From NCBI GenBank assembly GCA_002256145.1, contig NKIP01000010.1, positions 84,732-148,731 of the forward strand: DNA of 64,000 nucleotides, read 5' to 3'. Shown piece after piece: positions 11,410 through 20,121 of this stretch. The notes under the pieces were generated by a model that saw only the letters and a list, made by a program, of their open reading frames with translations, ran no database searches and was not told the DNA's origin. The position numbers were made by a program, and so were the translations under genes. The stretch is from Comamonadaceae bacterium PBBC1. GTDB lineage: Bacteria > Pseudomonadota > Gammaproteobacteria > Burkholderiales > Burkholderiaceae_C. Every line of letters begins with the position of its first letter. Positions within the stretch are counted from its first letter, which is position 1.

Positions 11410-12579
11410 TCACAGTCCTTTGAGTTTGTCCAGTGCCGCGTGCAGGGTTTCGTCGGTTTTGGCAAAGCAAAACCGGATGACTTTTTGGTCAAAGCCATTG
11501 CCATAAAAGGCCGACAGGGGGATGGCGGCCACGCCCATCTCGGCCGTCAGCCATTGGCAAAAGTCGGCTTCGCTCAAGTTTTTCTCGGGCACTTTCAGCT
11601 CCGAAATGTCGGCGCACTGGAAATAGGTGCCTTCGCCAGGCAGCAGCTTGAAGTGGGTTTTCGCCAAGCCATCTCGAAACAGGTCACGCTTGCGTTGGTA
11701 AAACGCAGGCAACTGCAAATAGGGCGCAGGGTCGGCCATGTAGCGGGCCAAGGCGTGCTGCATGGGGGTGTTCACGGTGAACACCATGAATTGGTGGACT
11801 TTGCGCAGCTCAGCGGTGTAGGCAGCAGGGGCAGCCACGGTGCCGACCTTCCAGCCCGTCACATGGTAGGTTTTGCCAAAGCTGGAGACAATGAAGGCCC
11901 GTGCAGCCAAGCCATCAAAATGCGCGGCACTCCAGTGCTGCAGCGGGGCATAAACCATGTGCTCGTAGACCTCGTCGCTGATCAGCACCACGTTGGTGGG
12001 GGCCAGAATCTCTTGAAGGGTCAGCATTTCTTCGCGCGTCCAGACCATGCCGCTGGGGTTGTGCGGGGTGTTGATCAAGATCGCGCGGGTGCGTGGGCCG
12101 ATGGCGGCGTGGATGCGGTCAAAGTCGGGCCTGAAGCTGCCCGGCATCAGAGGCACACGCACCACGCGGCCACCGGCCAGTTCGATGTTGGGCACGTAAC
12201 TGTCGTAGCAGGGTTCAAGCACGATGACCTCGTCGCCGGGGTGGACGATGGTCAAAATGATGGCCAAGATGGCTTGTGTGGCCCCGGCGGTGACGGTGAT
12301 TTCAGTGGCCGGGTTGTAGTGTCGACCGTAGAGGGTTTCGATTTTGGTGGCCACGGCTTCGCGCAACGGGGCCACACCGGGCATGGGCGGGTACTGGTTG
12401 AGGCCCTCACCCATGGCGTCGTTCACCAACTCGGTCAACCGCGGGTCACACGGAAAGTCCGGGAAGCCCTGGCCGAGGTTGACGGCTTTTTTTTCGGCGG
12501 CCAAGGCCGACATGACGGTGAAGATGGTGGTGCCCATGTGGGGCGCTTTTGAAATGAGGGCGGGGCTGTTGGCGTTCAT
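11410..12579 (-). CDS. PLP-dependent aminotransferase (methionine/kynurenine type)
   Basis: Class I/II fold-type I aminotransferase of the YbdL/kynurenine-oxoglutarate transaminase group; likely a methionine or aromatic amino acid transaminase. The PLP lysine is Lys236 in SSFGKTYHVTGWK, the cofactor Asp sits in SDEVYEH, and the AGATQA and NTPHNPSG segments are the usual phosphate- and carboxylate-binding regions. The ATG of MNANSPAL was chosen; a TTG two codons earlier is possible. The protein is 389 residues, full length. It lies 22 bases from the start of this frame to the end of the cysB-type gene, both on the minus strand, suggesting a sulfur or amino acid theme, but the substrate cannot be settled from sequence. 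Confidence 0.85.
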   Translation of the reverse strand: MNANSPALISKAPHMGTTIFTVMSALAAEKKAVNLGQGFPDFPCDPRLTELVNDAMGEGLNQYPPMPGVAPLREAVATKIETLYGRHYNPATEITVTAGATQAILAIILTIVHPGDEVIVLEPCYDSYVPNIELAGGRVVRVPLMPGSFRPDFDRIHAAIGPRTRAILINTPHNPSGMVWTREEMLTLQEILAPTNVVLISDEVYEHMVYAPLQHWSAAHFDGLAARAFIVSSFGKTYHVTGWKVGTVAAPAAYTAELRKVHQFMVFTVNTPMQHALARYMADPAPYLQLPAFYQRKRDLFRDGLAKTHFKLLPGEGTYFQCADISELKVPEKNLSEADFCQWLTAEMGVAAIPLSAFYGNGFDQKVIRFCFAKTDETLHAALDKLKGL

Positions 12580-12601
12580 GTGCAAAGGGATGAGGCGTTC
12601 T

Positions 12602-13543
12602 TCAGAGTTCGTAATCGTTGACGTGGCCGGTCATGGCTTTGGCGATCAGTGGTGCGGTCAGACGATCGCTCAGCAGTTCGGCAAATTGGTAGACAAATTG
12701 GCGCAAATAGGCCCCGCGCTTGAAGGCCACTCGGGCCACGTTCATACCCAAGAGTTGACCCAAGGGGCGCACGGCCAAGTCTTTGACCGGGTCGTCCTGC
12801 ACGGCCATTTCGGCCACGATACCAATCCCAAGCCCCAAGCGCACATAGGTTTTGATGACGTCCGAGTCGATGGCTTCCAGGGCGATGCGAGGGGTGATTT
12901 TTTTGGCCGCAAAGGCTTGGTCAATGCGGCTGCGTCCAGTGAATGAGGGGTGGTAGGTGATGAGTGGTTCGCTGGCAATGTCTTCCAAAGACAGTGAAGT
13001 TTTTGCAGCAAGCGGATGGTTCAGCGGCAGCACCAGCACGTGTTGCCATTCGTAGCAGGGCAGGGTCACCAGGTCTTCGTAGGCCGACAGGGATTCGGTG
13101 GCGATGCCGATCTCGGCGGTGTCATCGAGCAGCATTTTTGCCACTTGGTCGGGTGCACCTTGGTGCAGGCTGATGTTGACTTTGGGGTATTTTTCGCGCA
13201 ATTTGGCCACGGGCAGAGGCAAAACATAACGCGCTTGGGTGTGGGTGGTGGCGATCGACAAGGTGCCACTGTCTTGGGCACTGTAATGGTCACCGATTTT
13301 GCGTAAATTGCCGACTTCACGCAGAATCAGTTCAATGCTGCGCAGCACCTGTTCACCGGGTTCCGTGATGCGCTTGAGTCGCTTGCCATGGCGGGCAAAA
13401 ATTTCGATGCCCAGCTCCTCTTCAAGCTCAATGATGGCTTTGGACACACCCGGTTGAGAGGTGTGGAGCGCTTTGGCCGTTTCAGTGAGGTTGAGGTTGC
13501 GCCGAGCAGCCTCTTGAACAAAGCGAAATTGGTGAAGGTTCAT
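12602..13543 (-). CDS. cysB: LysR-family regulator CysB
   Basis: Transcription regulator of sulfur assimilation (CysB/Cbl clade of LysR proteins). The 313-residue protein has an N-terminal winged helix-turn-helix (about residues 1-60; MNLHQFRFVQEA, LTETAKALHTSQPGVSKAI) and a periplasmic-binding-protein-like effector domain (about 92-300). The N-terminus starting MNLHQ-F and the length match CysB rather than generic LysR proteins. In other proteobacteria the effector is O-acetylserine or N-acetylserine. Its own upstream gap is only 44 bases to cbiX, which makes the siroheme chelatase needed for sulfite reductase. The two genes run the same way, so a shared sulfur role is plausible. Confidence 0.9.
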   Translation of the reverse strand: MNLHQFRFVQEAARRNLNLTETAKALHTSQPGVSKAIIELEEELGIEIFARHGKRLKRITEPGEQVLRSIELILREVGNLRKIGDHYSAQDSGTLSIATTHTQARYVLPLPVAKLREKYPKVNISLHQGAPDQVAKMLLDDTAEIGIATESLSAYEDLVTLPCYEWQHVLVLPLNHPLAAKTSLSLEDIASEPLITYHPSFTGRSRIDQAFAAKKITPRIALEAIDSDVIKTYVRLGLGIGIVAEMAVQDDPVKDLAVRPLGQLLGMNVARVAFKRGAYLRQFVYQFAELLSDRLTAPLIAKAMTGHVNDYEL

Positions 13544-13587
13544 ATGCTAATTGTCATATTGATTCACACCATTATGCTTTGTTGGGT

Positions 13588-13980
13588 CTATTGATCCTTG
13601 CCAGAGCCACCCGCAATGTCGGCCATGAGCTGCGTCATCGCGGGGTGCTCGCCGATGGGCGGCATCAACTCAAAGGCCATTTGGGGGTAAGCTTGGACCA
13701 AGTCCTTGACCAGCAAGGGCAAATCTTCTCTGGCGTGACGTCCCACGCCTAAAAACATGGGAACAATGCGCAAATGCTCAATGCCTTGTTTCATCATCTG
13801 CTCAACGGTTTCAGGCAAGTCCGGTTGGGTCAACTCCAAAAAGGCGCAGGCCACGGCGATATCGGGATGTTGCTCCAGCATGCGTCGAGCCACCGCGTCC
13901 ATGGGCAGTCTCCAAAGTGGATCGCGCGAACCATGTGCAAACAAGATCACGCCTGCTTTGATGTTTTCTTTTTGAGTCAT
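13588..13980 (-). CDS. cbiX: Sirohydrochlorin chelatase-type protein (CbiX, short)
   Basis: Small CbiX protein, predicted to insert iron or cobalt into sirohydrochlorin for siroheme or cobalamin. The 130-residue product starts at MTQKENIK and carries the family motif LFAHGSRDPLW with the metal-binding His16, then a second His in GVGRHAREDLP. It is the short single-domain form. Its ATG overlaps the TGA of lptG (ATGA), so it is probably translated by coupling from the lptF-lptG message; a reading frame starting farther upstream runs antiparallel-free inside lptG and was discarded. The placement of a tetrapyrrole enzyme behind LPS exporters is functionally odd but sits next to cysB. Confidence 0.85.
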   Translation of the reverse strand: MTQKENIKAGVILFAHGSRDPLWRLPMDAVARRMLEQHPDIAVACAFLELTQPDLPETVEQMMKQGIEHLRIVPMFLGVGRHAREDLPLLVKDLVQAYPQMAFELMPPIGEHPAMTQLMADIAGGSGKDQ

Positions 13981-15083
13981 CGCCTGAGCACCATCCACCA
14001 AAAAGCAGCCAAGGATATGGCGCTGTAAATCAAAGCCGGTGCTGCAGAAGTCAGCAACGGTTGCCAGTTTTGTAAATTGCCGATGAAACTGAAAATATTG
14101 TTGAGCAATGAAAAGCTGATTCCCGCAAGCACGCCGCCAAAAACGTGGCCTGCAATTTGTCCTGAACGAAAGTTCAAATATGCAAAGGGCAGGGCGAGCA
14201 CCAGCATCACCAAACAGCTCAATGGGTAAAAAACCTTGCGCCAAAACTCAATTTCATAGCGCTGGGCATTTTGATTGTTGCTGGACAAATGTCGCATGTA
14301 ATTGAACAGATCCCATGTGCTCATGGTGTCAGGGCTGAGTAACGCCGCAGCGACCATGTCCGCACTGATCCTGGTCTTCCATGCCAACTGGGTGTGCTGT
14401 TGAACTTGGTATCTTTCGAGGCCACTCGGCGGATCTTGTTGCAGTGTTTTTTCTAGAACCTGTTTCAATTGCCATTCGTTTGCTAGGATTTCCCCGGTTG
14501 CCGCAGTGGTGATCGAGAGTAAACGCCCTTCGCTGTTGAAAGCATGAATGCGAATGTCTTGCATGTGTGCAATGCCATCAAATCGTCGCACGTTGACTGC
14601 AAATTGATGTTGACCTTGTTTTTCCTTGAGCCATGCACCTGTTTGGCCAACTGTCAAGTTGCCCTGAAATTTGGTTTTGATCTGTTGGGCCTGACGTTCG
14701 GCCCAAGGTGATGCGTAATCACCAAAGAAAAAAGTCAAACTCACAAAAATCAGACCGAGTTTGAGAAGCATGCTCAGTGCCGCCCATGGTTCGAGTCCCC
14801 CAGTTCGTAAGATCGTAAACTCTGAACTTTGTGCCAGACGGGCCATCACAAAAATGCTGCCGATCAAGACGGAAATGGGCATCAACTCATAAAGATGGTT
14901 AGGCGTTTTAAGCGCAATGAACAACACGGCATGCTGCATGCGATAGCCTTGAGCTGCATACCTGTCCAACGCTTGAAGTTCGTCAACGAGGTCAAAAAAC
15001 AAAAACAAAGCCAAAAAACCAGCCAACACAAACAAAACAGCACGCAAAATTTCGCCATGCAAGAGGGTACGGACCGTTTTCAT
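13977..15083 (-). CDS. lptG: LPS export permease LptG
   Basis: Inner-membrane subunit of the LptB2FG transporter that extracts lipopolysaccharide and feeds the Lpt bridge. The start at MKTVRTLLH gives 368 residues, a normal family length. It has three N-terminal membrane helices (the first in ILRAVLFVLAGFLALFLF), a periplasmic beta-jellyroll region (about residues 120-260) and three C-terminal helices. The TGA overlaps the ATG of cbiX, and its own ATG overlaps the lptF stop (ATGA), indicating translational coupling. lptB, lptA and lptC are not in the window. Confidence 0.93.
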   Translation of the reverse strand: MKTVRTLLHGEILRAVLFVLAGFLALFLFFDLVDELQALDRYAAQGYRMQHAVLFIALKTPNHLYELMPISVLIGSIFVMARLAQSSEFTILRTGGLEPWAALSMLLKLGLIFVSLTFFFGDYASPWAERQAQQIKTKFQGNLTVGQTGAWLKEKQGQHQFAVNVRRFDGIAHMQDIRIHAFNSEGRLLSITTAATGEILANEWQLKQVLEKTLQQDPPSGLERYQVQQHTQLAWKTRISADMVAAALLSPDTMSTWDLFNYMRHLSSNNQNAQRYEIEFWRKVFYPLSCLVMLVLALPFAYLNFRSGQIAGHVFGGVLAGISFSLLNNIFSFIGNLQNWQPLLTSAAPALIYSAISLAAFWWMVLRR

Positions 15084-16186
15084 GCGACACCTCGAGTCGG
15101 CGCAAAAAGGCACCACAAGTTTCGCCAAGTCCAGTTCAAGTGCCTCAAAGTCAGCCACATGCTGGCCAACAGCAACATACCGCCATGCAGTTGAACCATG
15201 TAAGCGCCAAAGCCCACACGTCCATTGGAGATCCAGTTTTGCCCCACATTCAACAAGTTGTAATACGCAATAAAAACAAACAAAGCCAAACCCAAATGGT
15301 AGCTGCGACCCGCTCGGGGATTGACGGCCGACATGGCCAAAGCGACCAAAACAAGATTGATGCCAGCAAGACTCAAGCCCAGACGCCAAGACAGCTCGCC
15401 TTGGTGAACAGGGGTAAAGTCACGTATCAATTCAAGTGTGGATTTCAAGCGGCTGTTGCTGCGATCGCCCGCCACCACGGGGCCGGAGTCAATCAATAAT
15501 TGGTATTTTTCAAATTGAGTCAAGCGGGTTTCACCGCTGACCACATGCGTCAGCCATTGTTGACCTTTTTCAAGCAACAAGAATCGGTCAGGTCCCACCA
15601 ATTCGATGCGACCCTGGGTTGCCGTGGTGACACTTTCAGTGCTGCCATCTCGGCTGGAAACAAAAACATTGTTGCCCCATTGCTGTCCCGGGCTGTCCTT
15701 GTCGATAAAAAAGACCCGATTGCCTCCAGCCGATTCCTGAAACTGACCCGGCGCAATCCGCTCAACGTCGTTGCGTTTTTCAAAACGCTGCTTGAGGTCT
15801 TCTATTTGCTGGTTGCTCCAAGGCCAAATGAACAATGCCAGCATGGCGATCATGGTCAAAATGGGCCAAGTGAAGCTAAACAGGGGTCGAATAAAGTTGC
15901 CCAACCCTCGGCCACTGGAAAACCAGATGACCATTTCGCTGTCTGCATACATGCGCGACAGGGTTGCAACGACGGTGATGAATAAACTCAAAGTGGCAAT
16001 GGTGGTCATTTGCCCCAGGACACTCAGGCTCATGACCAACACCACATCGGAAGGGTTGACGCTGCCACGACTGGCTTGCCCCAGCGTCCGGATCAAAGTG
16101 ATGGTCATCACAATGGTCACCAGAATCACCAGTGCAGCACCAAAATTGCGTGCAAGGTCTTTGCGCAGGGTGGAATGGAATAACAT
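15080..16186 (-). CDS. lptF: LPS export permease LptF
   Basis: Partner of LptG in the LPS transporter. The ATG of MLFHSTLRKDLARNF was chosen over a TTG seven codons earlier. The 368-residue protein has the family pattern: three helices, a periplasmic domain (about residues 125-255) and three helices near the C-terminus (around GINLVLVALAMSAV, GLALFVFIAYYNL, MLLLASMWL). Its start lies 23 bases from the start of divergent pepA, the same lptF/pepA arrangement known from Escherichia coli, so promoters for both must lie within or overlap the coding ends. Confidence 0.93.
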   Translation of the reverse strand: MLFHSTLRKDLARNFGAALVILVTIVMTITLIRTLGQASRGSVNPSDVVLVMSLSVLGQMTTIATLSLFITVVATLSRMYADSEMVIWFSSGRGLGNFIRPLFSFTWPILTMIAMLALFIWPWSNQQIEDLKQRFEKRNDVERIAPGQFQESAGGNRVFFIDKDSPGQQWGNNVFVSSRDGSTESVTTATQGRIELVGPDRFLLLEKGQQWLTHVVSGETRLTQFEKYQLLIDSGPVVAGDRSNSRLKSTLELIRDFTPVHQGELSWRLGLSLAGINLVLVALAMSAVNPRAGRSYHLGLALFVFIAYYNLLNVGQNWISNGRVGFGAYMVQLHGGMLLLASMWLTLRHLNWTWRNLWCLFAPTRGVA

Positions 16187-16209
16187 TGGCAAAAAGGAAA
16201 AGCGCAATT

Positions 16210-17709
16210 ATGAACTTCGAAATCCAAAAGCGGTCGCTCTTGTCTACATCTCAGAGCGAATTGGACGCTTTGATGATTTTGTGGCCTTCAGCCACCTTGC
16301 CCGACGCCACAGCAAAAGAACCCATTTCACGTCTTCTGAGTGGAGCCTGCAAAAAGGGGGACTTTGAGCTCAAGCCCAACAGCACGCTTGCGCTTTATGC
16401 GCACCCAGAGATCAAAGCGCGTCATGTGGTAATTGTTTGCAGTGCTGAAAATTCGCCTACCGCCGTTCGTGCAGCCGTGCAAGCCGCTTGGTCTGGCTTG
16501 AAGTCCTTCAAAATCAAGCATTTGGGCATTCACATCGTCGGAGATTGCCCGGCACAAAGCATTCAAGCGGGCTTGGTCAGCTTGGCTGAGGCCACTTACA
16601 GTTATGCCACTACTTTAAGTCAGCCCAAGTTACGCAGCCTCAAGCATGTGCAAGTCAGTTTGGCCTCGGTACAAGCCGATGCTGTGGACAGTGTGGCTTA
16701 TGCACAGGCCTTGGTCAGCGGTATTGAAGTGGCCAAAGAATGGGCCAATCGTCCTGCCAACCACGCGACCCCCGCACACCTGGCCCAAGCGGCTCAAAGC
16801 ATCGCAACCGGTCGCTCATTCAAGTGTGAAGTGCTTGGGCCCAAAGAAGTGGCCAAATTGGGCATGGGGGCATTCATGGCGGTGGCCCAAGGCGCATCCG
16901 AACCTTTGCGTTTTATCGTGATGCGCTACAACGGTGCCGCTGCAGCACAAGCGCCCGTTGTGTTGGTTGGCAAAGGCATCACTTTTGACACCGGCGGCAT
17001 TTCCATCAAGCCAGCGCCTGAGATGGACGAAATGAAATACGACATGAGTGGTGCAGCCAGTGTTTTGGGGGTTTTCAAAGCTTTGGGCGAAATCCGGCCA
17101 AGCATCAACGTGGTGGGGCTGATTCCAGCCACTGAAAACATGCCTGACGGACTGGCCGTTAAACCGGGTGATGTGGTCACCAGCATGAGCGGTCAAACCA
17201 TTGAAATCCTCAACACCGACGCAGAAGGTCGCTTGGTTCTATGTGATGCCTTGACCTATGCCGAGCGATTTAAACCCCAGGCGGTCATCGATATCGCCAC
17301 ACTCACAGGTGCTTGCGTCATTGCTTTGGGTGCGGTCCGCTCAGGCTTGTTCTCCAGCAACGACCCACTGGCTCAAGAGATTTTCCAAGCCGGCGAAATG
17401 TCTGGCGATGCTTGCTGGCGCATGCCCTTGGACGACGACTACGCCGAAGGTTTGAAATCCAAATTTGCGGACGTTGCCAACGTGGCGGGACGTGCTGCGG
17501 GGTCGGTCACTGCGGCCAAATTTTTGCAACGCTTTGCCAAGTCGTTTGCCTGGGCGCACCTGGACATCGCTGGGACAGCCTGGCGCAGTGGCGCCGCAAA
17601 AGGAGCAACAGGTCGCCCTGTGGGTTTGCTCCTGCAGTATTTGGTGTCCGCTGCCAAAACGACTCCTCAAAAGTCAGCCAAAGCCAAGGTCAAGCTAAAA
17701 TCCGCTTGA
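16210..17709 (+). CDS. pepA: Leucyl aminopeptidase PepA (M17)
   Basis: Hexameric two-metal cytosolic aminopeptidase that trims peptides. In enterobacteria PepA also binds DNA in Xer recombination and carAB control. The 499-residue protein starts at MNFEIQKR. The C-terminal catalytic domain has GKGITFDTGG (about residues 254-263, metal Lys and Asp) and the M17 signature NTDAEGRL (about 335-342), with the conserved Asp in KYDMSGA. An upstream in-frame start overlaps lptF antisense and was rejected. It is followed 32 bases later by holC, as in many proteobacteria. The C-terminal tail is unusually Lys/Ala rich. Confidence 0.96.
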   Translation: MNFEIQKRSLLSTSQSELDALMILWPSATLPDATAKEPISRLLSGACKKGDFELKPNSTLALYAHPEIKARHVVIVCSAENSPTAVRAAVQAAWSGLKSFKIKHLGIHIVGDCPAQSIQAGLVSLAEATYSYATTLSQPKLRSLKHVQVSLASVQADAVDSVAYAQALVSGIEVAKEWANRPANHATPAHLAQAAQSIATGRSFKCEVLGPKEVAKLGMGAFMAVAQGASEPLRFIVMRYNGAAAAQAPVVLVGKGITFDTGGISIKPAPEMDEMKYDMSGAASVLGVFKALGEIRPSINVVGLIPATENMPDGLAVKPGDVVTSMSGQTIEILNTDAEGRLVLCDALTYAERFKPQAVIDIATLTGACVIALGAVRSGLFSSNDPLAQEIFQAGEMSGDACWRMPLDDDYAEGLKSKFADVANVAGRAAGSVTAAKFLQRFAKSFAWAHLDIAGTAWRSGAAKGATGRPVGLLLQYLVSAAKTTPQKSAKAKVKLKSA

Positions 17710-17741
17710 ACTGAGTCAAGCTGTCTGAGTGCATACCCCGA

Positions 17742-18176
17742 ATGACGCGCATTGAATTTCATTTCAATACCCAGGAACGTCTGGTGCACACCTGTCGTTT
17801 GTTGCGCAAGGCCCGGTCGCAAGGCTTTCGAGTTGGTGTTCTTGGTGAACACAGCACATTGCAACGCTTGAATCAAGCGCTGTGGTCCTTTTCTGAGACG
17901 GAGTTTTTGGCGCACTGCACGGCTGAAGATCCGCCTTTGGTGCAAGAAGCCAGCGCATTGTTTTTGGGCGAACAAGCCATGCACAGGCCTGATTTGACCG
18001 TTTTGGTCAACTTGGGCGATCAAGTGCCTGCGGCCTATGAACTGTTTGAACGCTTGATCGAAGTCGTTGCCAACGACGAGCATGGCCGCTCAGAGGCGAG
18101 AAATCGGTGGAAATATTACAAAGCCCAGGGATTTGATCTGGTACAGCACGATCTTTCAAAAAAGTCTGAAACATGA
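17742..18176 (+). CDS. holC: DNA polymerase III subunit chi
   Basis: HolC links the clamp-loader (through psi) to single-strand-binding protein during replication. The 144-residue product begins MTRIEFHFNTQERL, with the chi-type segments CRLLRKARSQGFRVGVL near residues 18-34 and a C-terminal FERLIEVVANDEHGRSEARNRWKYYK region split by the acidic loop. Length and the pepA-holC order match the family. Its stop overlaps the ATG of the next small gene (ATGA), indicating coupling. Confidence 0.92.
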   Translation: MTRIEFHFNTQERLVHTCRLLRKARSQGFRVGVLGEHSTLQRLNQALWSFSETEFLAHCTAEDPPLVQEASALFLGEQAMHRPDLTVLVNLGDQVPAAYELFERLIEVVANDEHGRSEARNRWKYYKAQGFDLVQHDLSKKSET

Positions 18177-18448
18177 GCGCCACCAGCATCGAAAAAAATG
18201 CCGCCCATCAGCCATCTGAGCCGATTCCTTTGCTGACGGAACGCCTGCAAGTGGATACTTTCCCAGTGGCATTAGGGCTGGCACTGGATGCCCGGATGGC
18301 AGAAAAACAAGCGCTGTTCGATTTGTCAGGAACCTTGCTTCAGAACTTGCGGCCTGAGTTGGACCGCTTGACGGCGCAATTGGTGGAACAAACCCTTCAA
18401 GAACTTTGGCGCAAGCGCAGTGAAAGTTACCAAAATAGACACCTATAA
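18173..18448 (+). CDS. Conserved-looking small protein downstream of holC
   Basis: A 91-residue protein I do not recognise. It has no signal peptide or membrane segment. The N-terminal third is polar; the rest (from about residue 40) is predicted helical with evenly spaced leucines (LFDLSGTLLQNLRPEL, LTAQLVEQTLQEL). The ATG overlaps the holC stop by four bases, so it is very likely translated with it. By position it could assist the polymerase or be a neutral passenger; the sequence alone does not decide. Confidence 0.7.
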   Translation: MSATSIEKNAAHQPSEPIPLLTERLQVDTFPVALGLALDARMAEKQALFDLSGTLLQNLRPELDRLTAQLVEQTLQELWRKRSESYQNRHL

Positions 18449-18553
18449 CCATTTTCTTCATGTGAATTTTGGTTTTCCCTGAGCCACAAGGTGTCGTTTT
18501 TGAAGTATCTTCAGAAGTTGCTTGATTGAAGCAATTTATTCTTCGGAGTTTCT

Positions 18554-19723
18554 ATGACATTTTCTGGTAATCGTTCATTGACCGTTGTGGCTGTCGCTGT
18601 AGCTGCTGTTGTTTTGGCTGCTTGCGGCAAAAAAGAAGCCCCTGTGGCTGACGTTCAAGTGATCAAAATTGGTCACGTCGGCCCCGTCAGTGGTGCGATC
18701 GCCCACTTGGGCAAAGACAACGAAAATGGCGCTCGCATGGCCATCGAAGAGCTCAATGCTGCAGGCCTGAAGATTGGCGACAAGGCTGTCAAATTCGAAT
18801 TGTTGGCTGAAGACGATGCCGCCGACCCCAAACAAGGCACCGCTGCTGCTCAGAAGCTGGTTGACGCCAAAGTCAACGGCGTGATTGGTCACCTGAACTC
18901 AGGCACCACCATTCCCGCTTCGCAAATCTACAACACCGCTGGCATTCCTCAGATTTCCCCATCGGCCACCAACCCCAAGTACACCCGTCAAGGTTACGCA
19001 GGTGCTTTCCGTGTGGTGGCCGACGACGTGCACTTGGGTGGTACCTTGGGCAAATACGCTGTGGAAACCCTCAAAGGTAAAAACATTGCCGTCATTGACG
19101 ACCGTACCGCGTATGGCCAAGGTGTGGCTGAAGAGTTCAAAAAAGGTGCTACCGCTGCTGGCGGCACCATCGTGGGCCACGAATTCACCACCGACAAAGC
19201 TTCTGACTTCAACTCCATCCTGACCACGCTCAAAGCCAAGAAGCCTGATGTCGTGTTCTTTGGCGGTATGGATGCCGTTGCTGGCCCGATGCTGCGTCAG
19301 ATGAAGTCCTTGGGCATTCAAGCCAAATTCATGGGCGGTGACGGCATCTGTACAGCTGAATTGGCCAAATTGGCCGGCGACGCCATGAAAGACGAAGCGG
19401 TGGTTTGCGCTGAAGCCGGTGGTGTCGAAGGCGAGCAGAAAGTTGGCATGGACAAGTTCCGCGCTGACTTCAAGGCCAAGTACAACGCTGATGTGCAGGT
19501 GTACGCTCCTTACGTCTATGACGCCGTCAAGATCATGGCCACTGCCATGGTCAACGCAGGCTCTGCTGATCCAGCCAAGTACCTGCCCGCACTCAAGAGC
19601 ATCACTTACAAAGGCGTGACCGGCGACATCTCCTTTGATGAAAAAGGCGACGTCAAGAATGGTGCTTTGACCATGTACACCTACAAAGGTGGCGAGCGTT
19701 CACAGATCGCTGTGGTTCGTTGA
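18554..19723 (+). CDS. Branched-chain amino acid-type ABC substrate-binding protein
   Basis: Type I periplasmic binding protein of the LivJ/LivK family (Peripla_BP_6), which captures a small amino acid or related solute. The 389-residue precursor has a signal with an LAACG lipobox (Cys24), so it is probably a lipoprotein tethered outside the inner membrane, then two Rossmann-like lobes starting VIKIGHVGPVSG. The start has a good Shine-Dalgarno sequence (CGGAG). No permease or ATPase genes (livHMGF) are adjacent, so this is an orphan receptor that must use a transporter encoded elsewhere. A rho-independent terminator follows 9 bases after the stop codon. Confidence 0.9.
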   Translation: MTFSGNRSLTVVAVAVAAVVLAACGKKEAPVADVQVIKIGHVGPVSGAIAHLGKDNENGARMAIEELNAAGLKIGDKAVKFELLAEDDAADPKQGTAAAQKLVDAKVNGVIGHLNSGTTIPASQIYNTAGIPQISPSATNPKYTRQGYAGAFRVVADDVHLGGTLGKYAVETLKGKNIAVIDDRTAYGQGVAEEFKKGATAAGGTIVGHEFTTDKASDFNSILTTLKAKKPDVVFFGGMDAVAGPMLRQMKSLGIQAKFMGGDGICTAELAKLAGDAMKDEAVVCAEAGGVEGEQKVGMDKFRADFKAKYNADVQVYAPYVYDAVKIMATAMVNAGSADPAKYLPALKSITYKGVTGDISFDEKGDVKNGALTMYTYKGGERSQIAVVR

Positions 19724-19732
19724 TTGACCACG

Positions 19733-19759
19733 ATCCCCGAGTCAATCGGGGATTTTGTT
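19733..19759 (+). terminator. Intrinsic terminator after the binding-protein gene
   Basis: Perfect 8-bp stem (ATCCCCGA / TCGGGGAT) with a five-base loop, followed by TTTGTT. It lies 9 bases after the stop codon of the binding-protein gene and should end that transcript. Confidence 0.85.
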
Positions 19760-19794
19760 CATGTCTTGGTCACCAAGACATGAAACGTCAAGAC

Positions 19795-19828
19795 GAAAAA
19801 AAGCCTGCACATGTGCAGGCTTTTTTAT
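19795..19828. terminator. Bidirectional terminator
   Basis: Perfect palindrome GCCTGCACATGTGCAGGC (19803-19820) flanked by an A run on the left and a T run on the right. It can stop transcription from the left and also the tRNA-Ser transcript arriving on the minus strand, whose 3' end is 12 bases away. Confidence 0.85.
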
Positions 19829-19832
19829 TTTC

Positions 19833-19923
19833 TGGCGGAGCAGGCGGGATTCGAACCCGCGGTGGGCTATTAACCCACACACGCTTTCCAGGCGTGCGAC
19901 TTAAACCACTCATCCACCGCTCC
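19833..19923 (-). tRNA. tRNA-Ser (anticodon GGA)
   Basis: A 91-base tRNA read on the minus strand. It has a 7-bp acceptor stem (GGAGCGG...CTGCTCC), a D arm with GGTTTAAG, an anticodon stem CACGC/GCGTG with loop CTGGAAA (anticodon GGA), the long variable arm typical of serine tRNAs (TGTGGGTTAATAGCCCACC), a T arm with GGTTCGAATCC, and an encoded CCA. It decodes UCC and UCU serine codons. Confidence 0.97.
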
Positions 19924-19933
19924 GAAGCCTTAA

Positions 19934-19962
19934 ATTATAGCAGCTGAAACCGCCCATTGTGG
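19934..19962 (-). promoter_or_regulatory. Promoter of tRNA-Ser
   Basis: On the minus strand a consensus -10 hexamer TATAAT (19939-19934) lies 10 bases upstream of the mature tRNA 5' end. The -35 region at the expected distance is weak (near CCACAA). The position strongly suggests this drives the tRNA. Confidence 0.6.
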
Positions 19963-20121
19963 GCTACTCATGCAATTGTTGTCACAAGCAACGAGTAAGC
20001 TCCCTTTGCAGGTTTTTCGATGAATTCTGATCTCGGTGCCTCCAGCGGGTCTTTTTATCCTTAAACTTTGCGACTGTTTCAATCCTTTTGTCTTTTCTTT
20101 GGCGAACAGCCCGATCAGCCC

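Noticed and set aside
11404..12552. Long plus-strand frame opposite the aminotransferase
   Set aside because: Shadow; the minus-strand enzyme has intact PLP motifs and the plus frame shows none.
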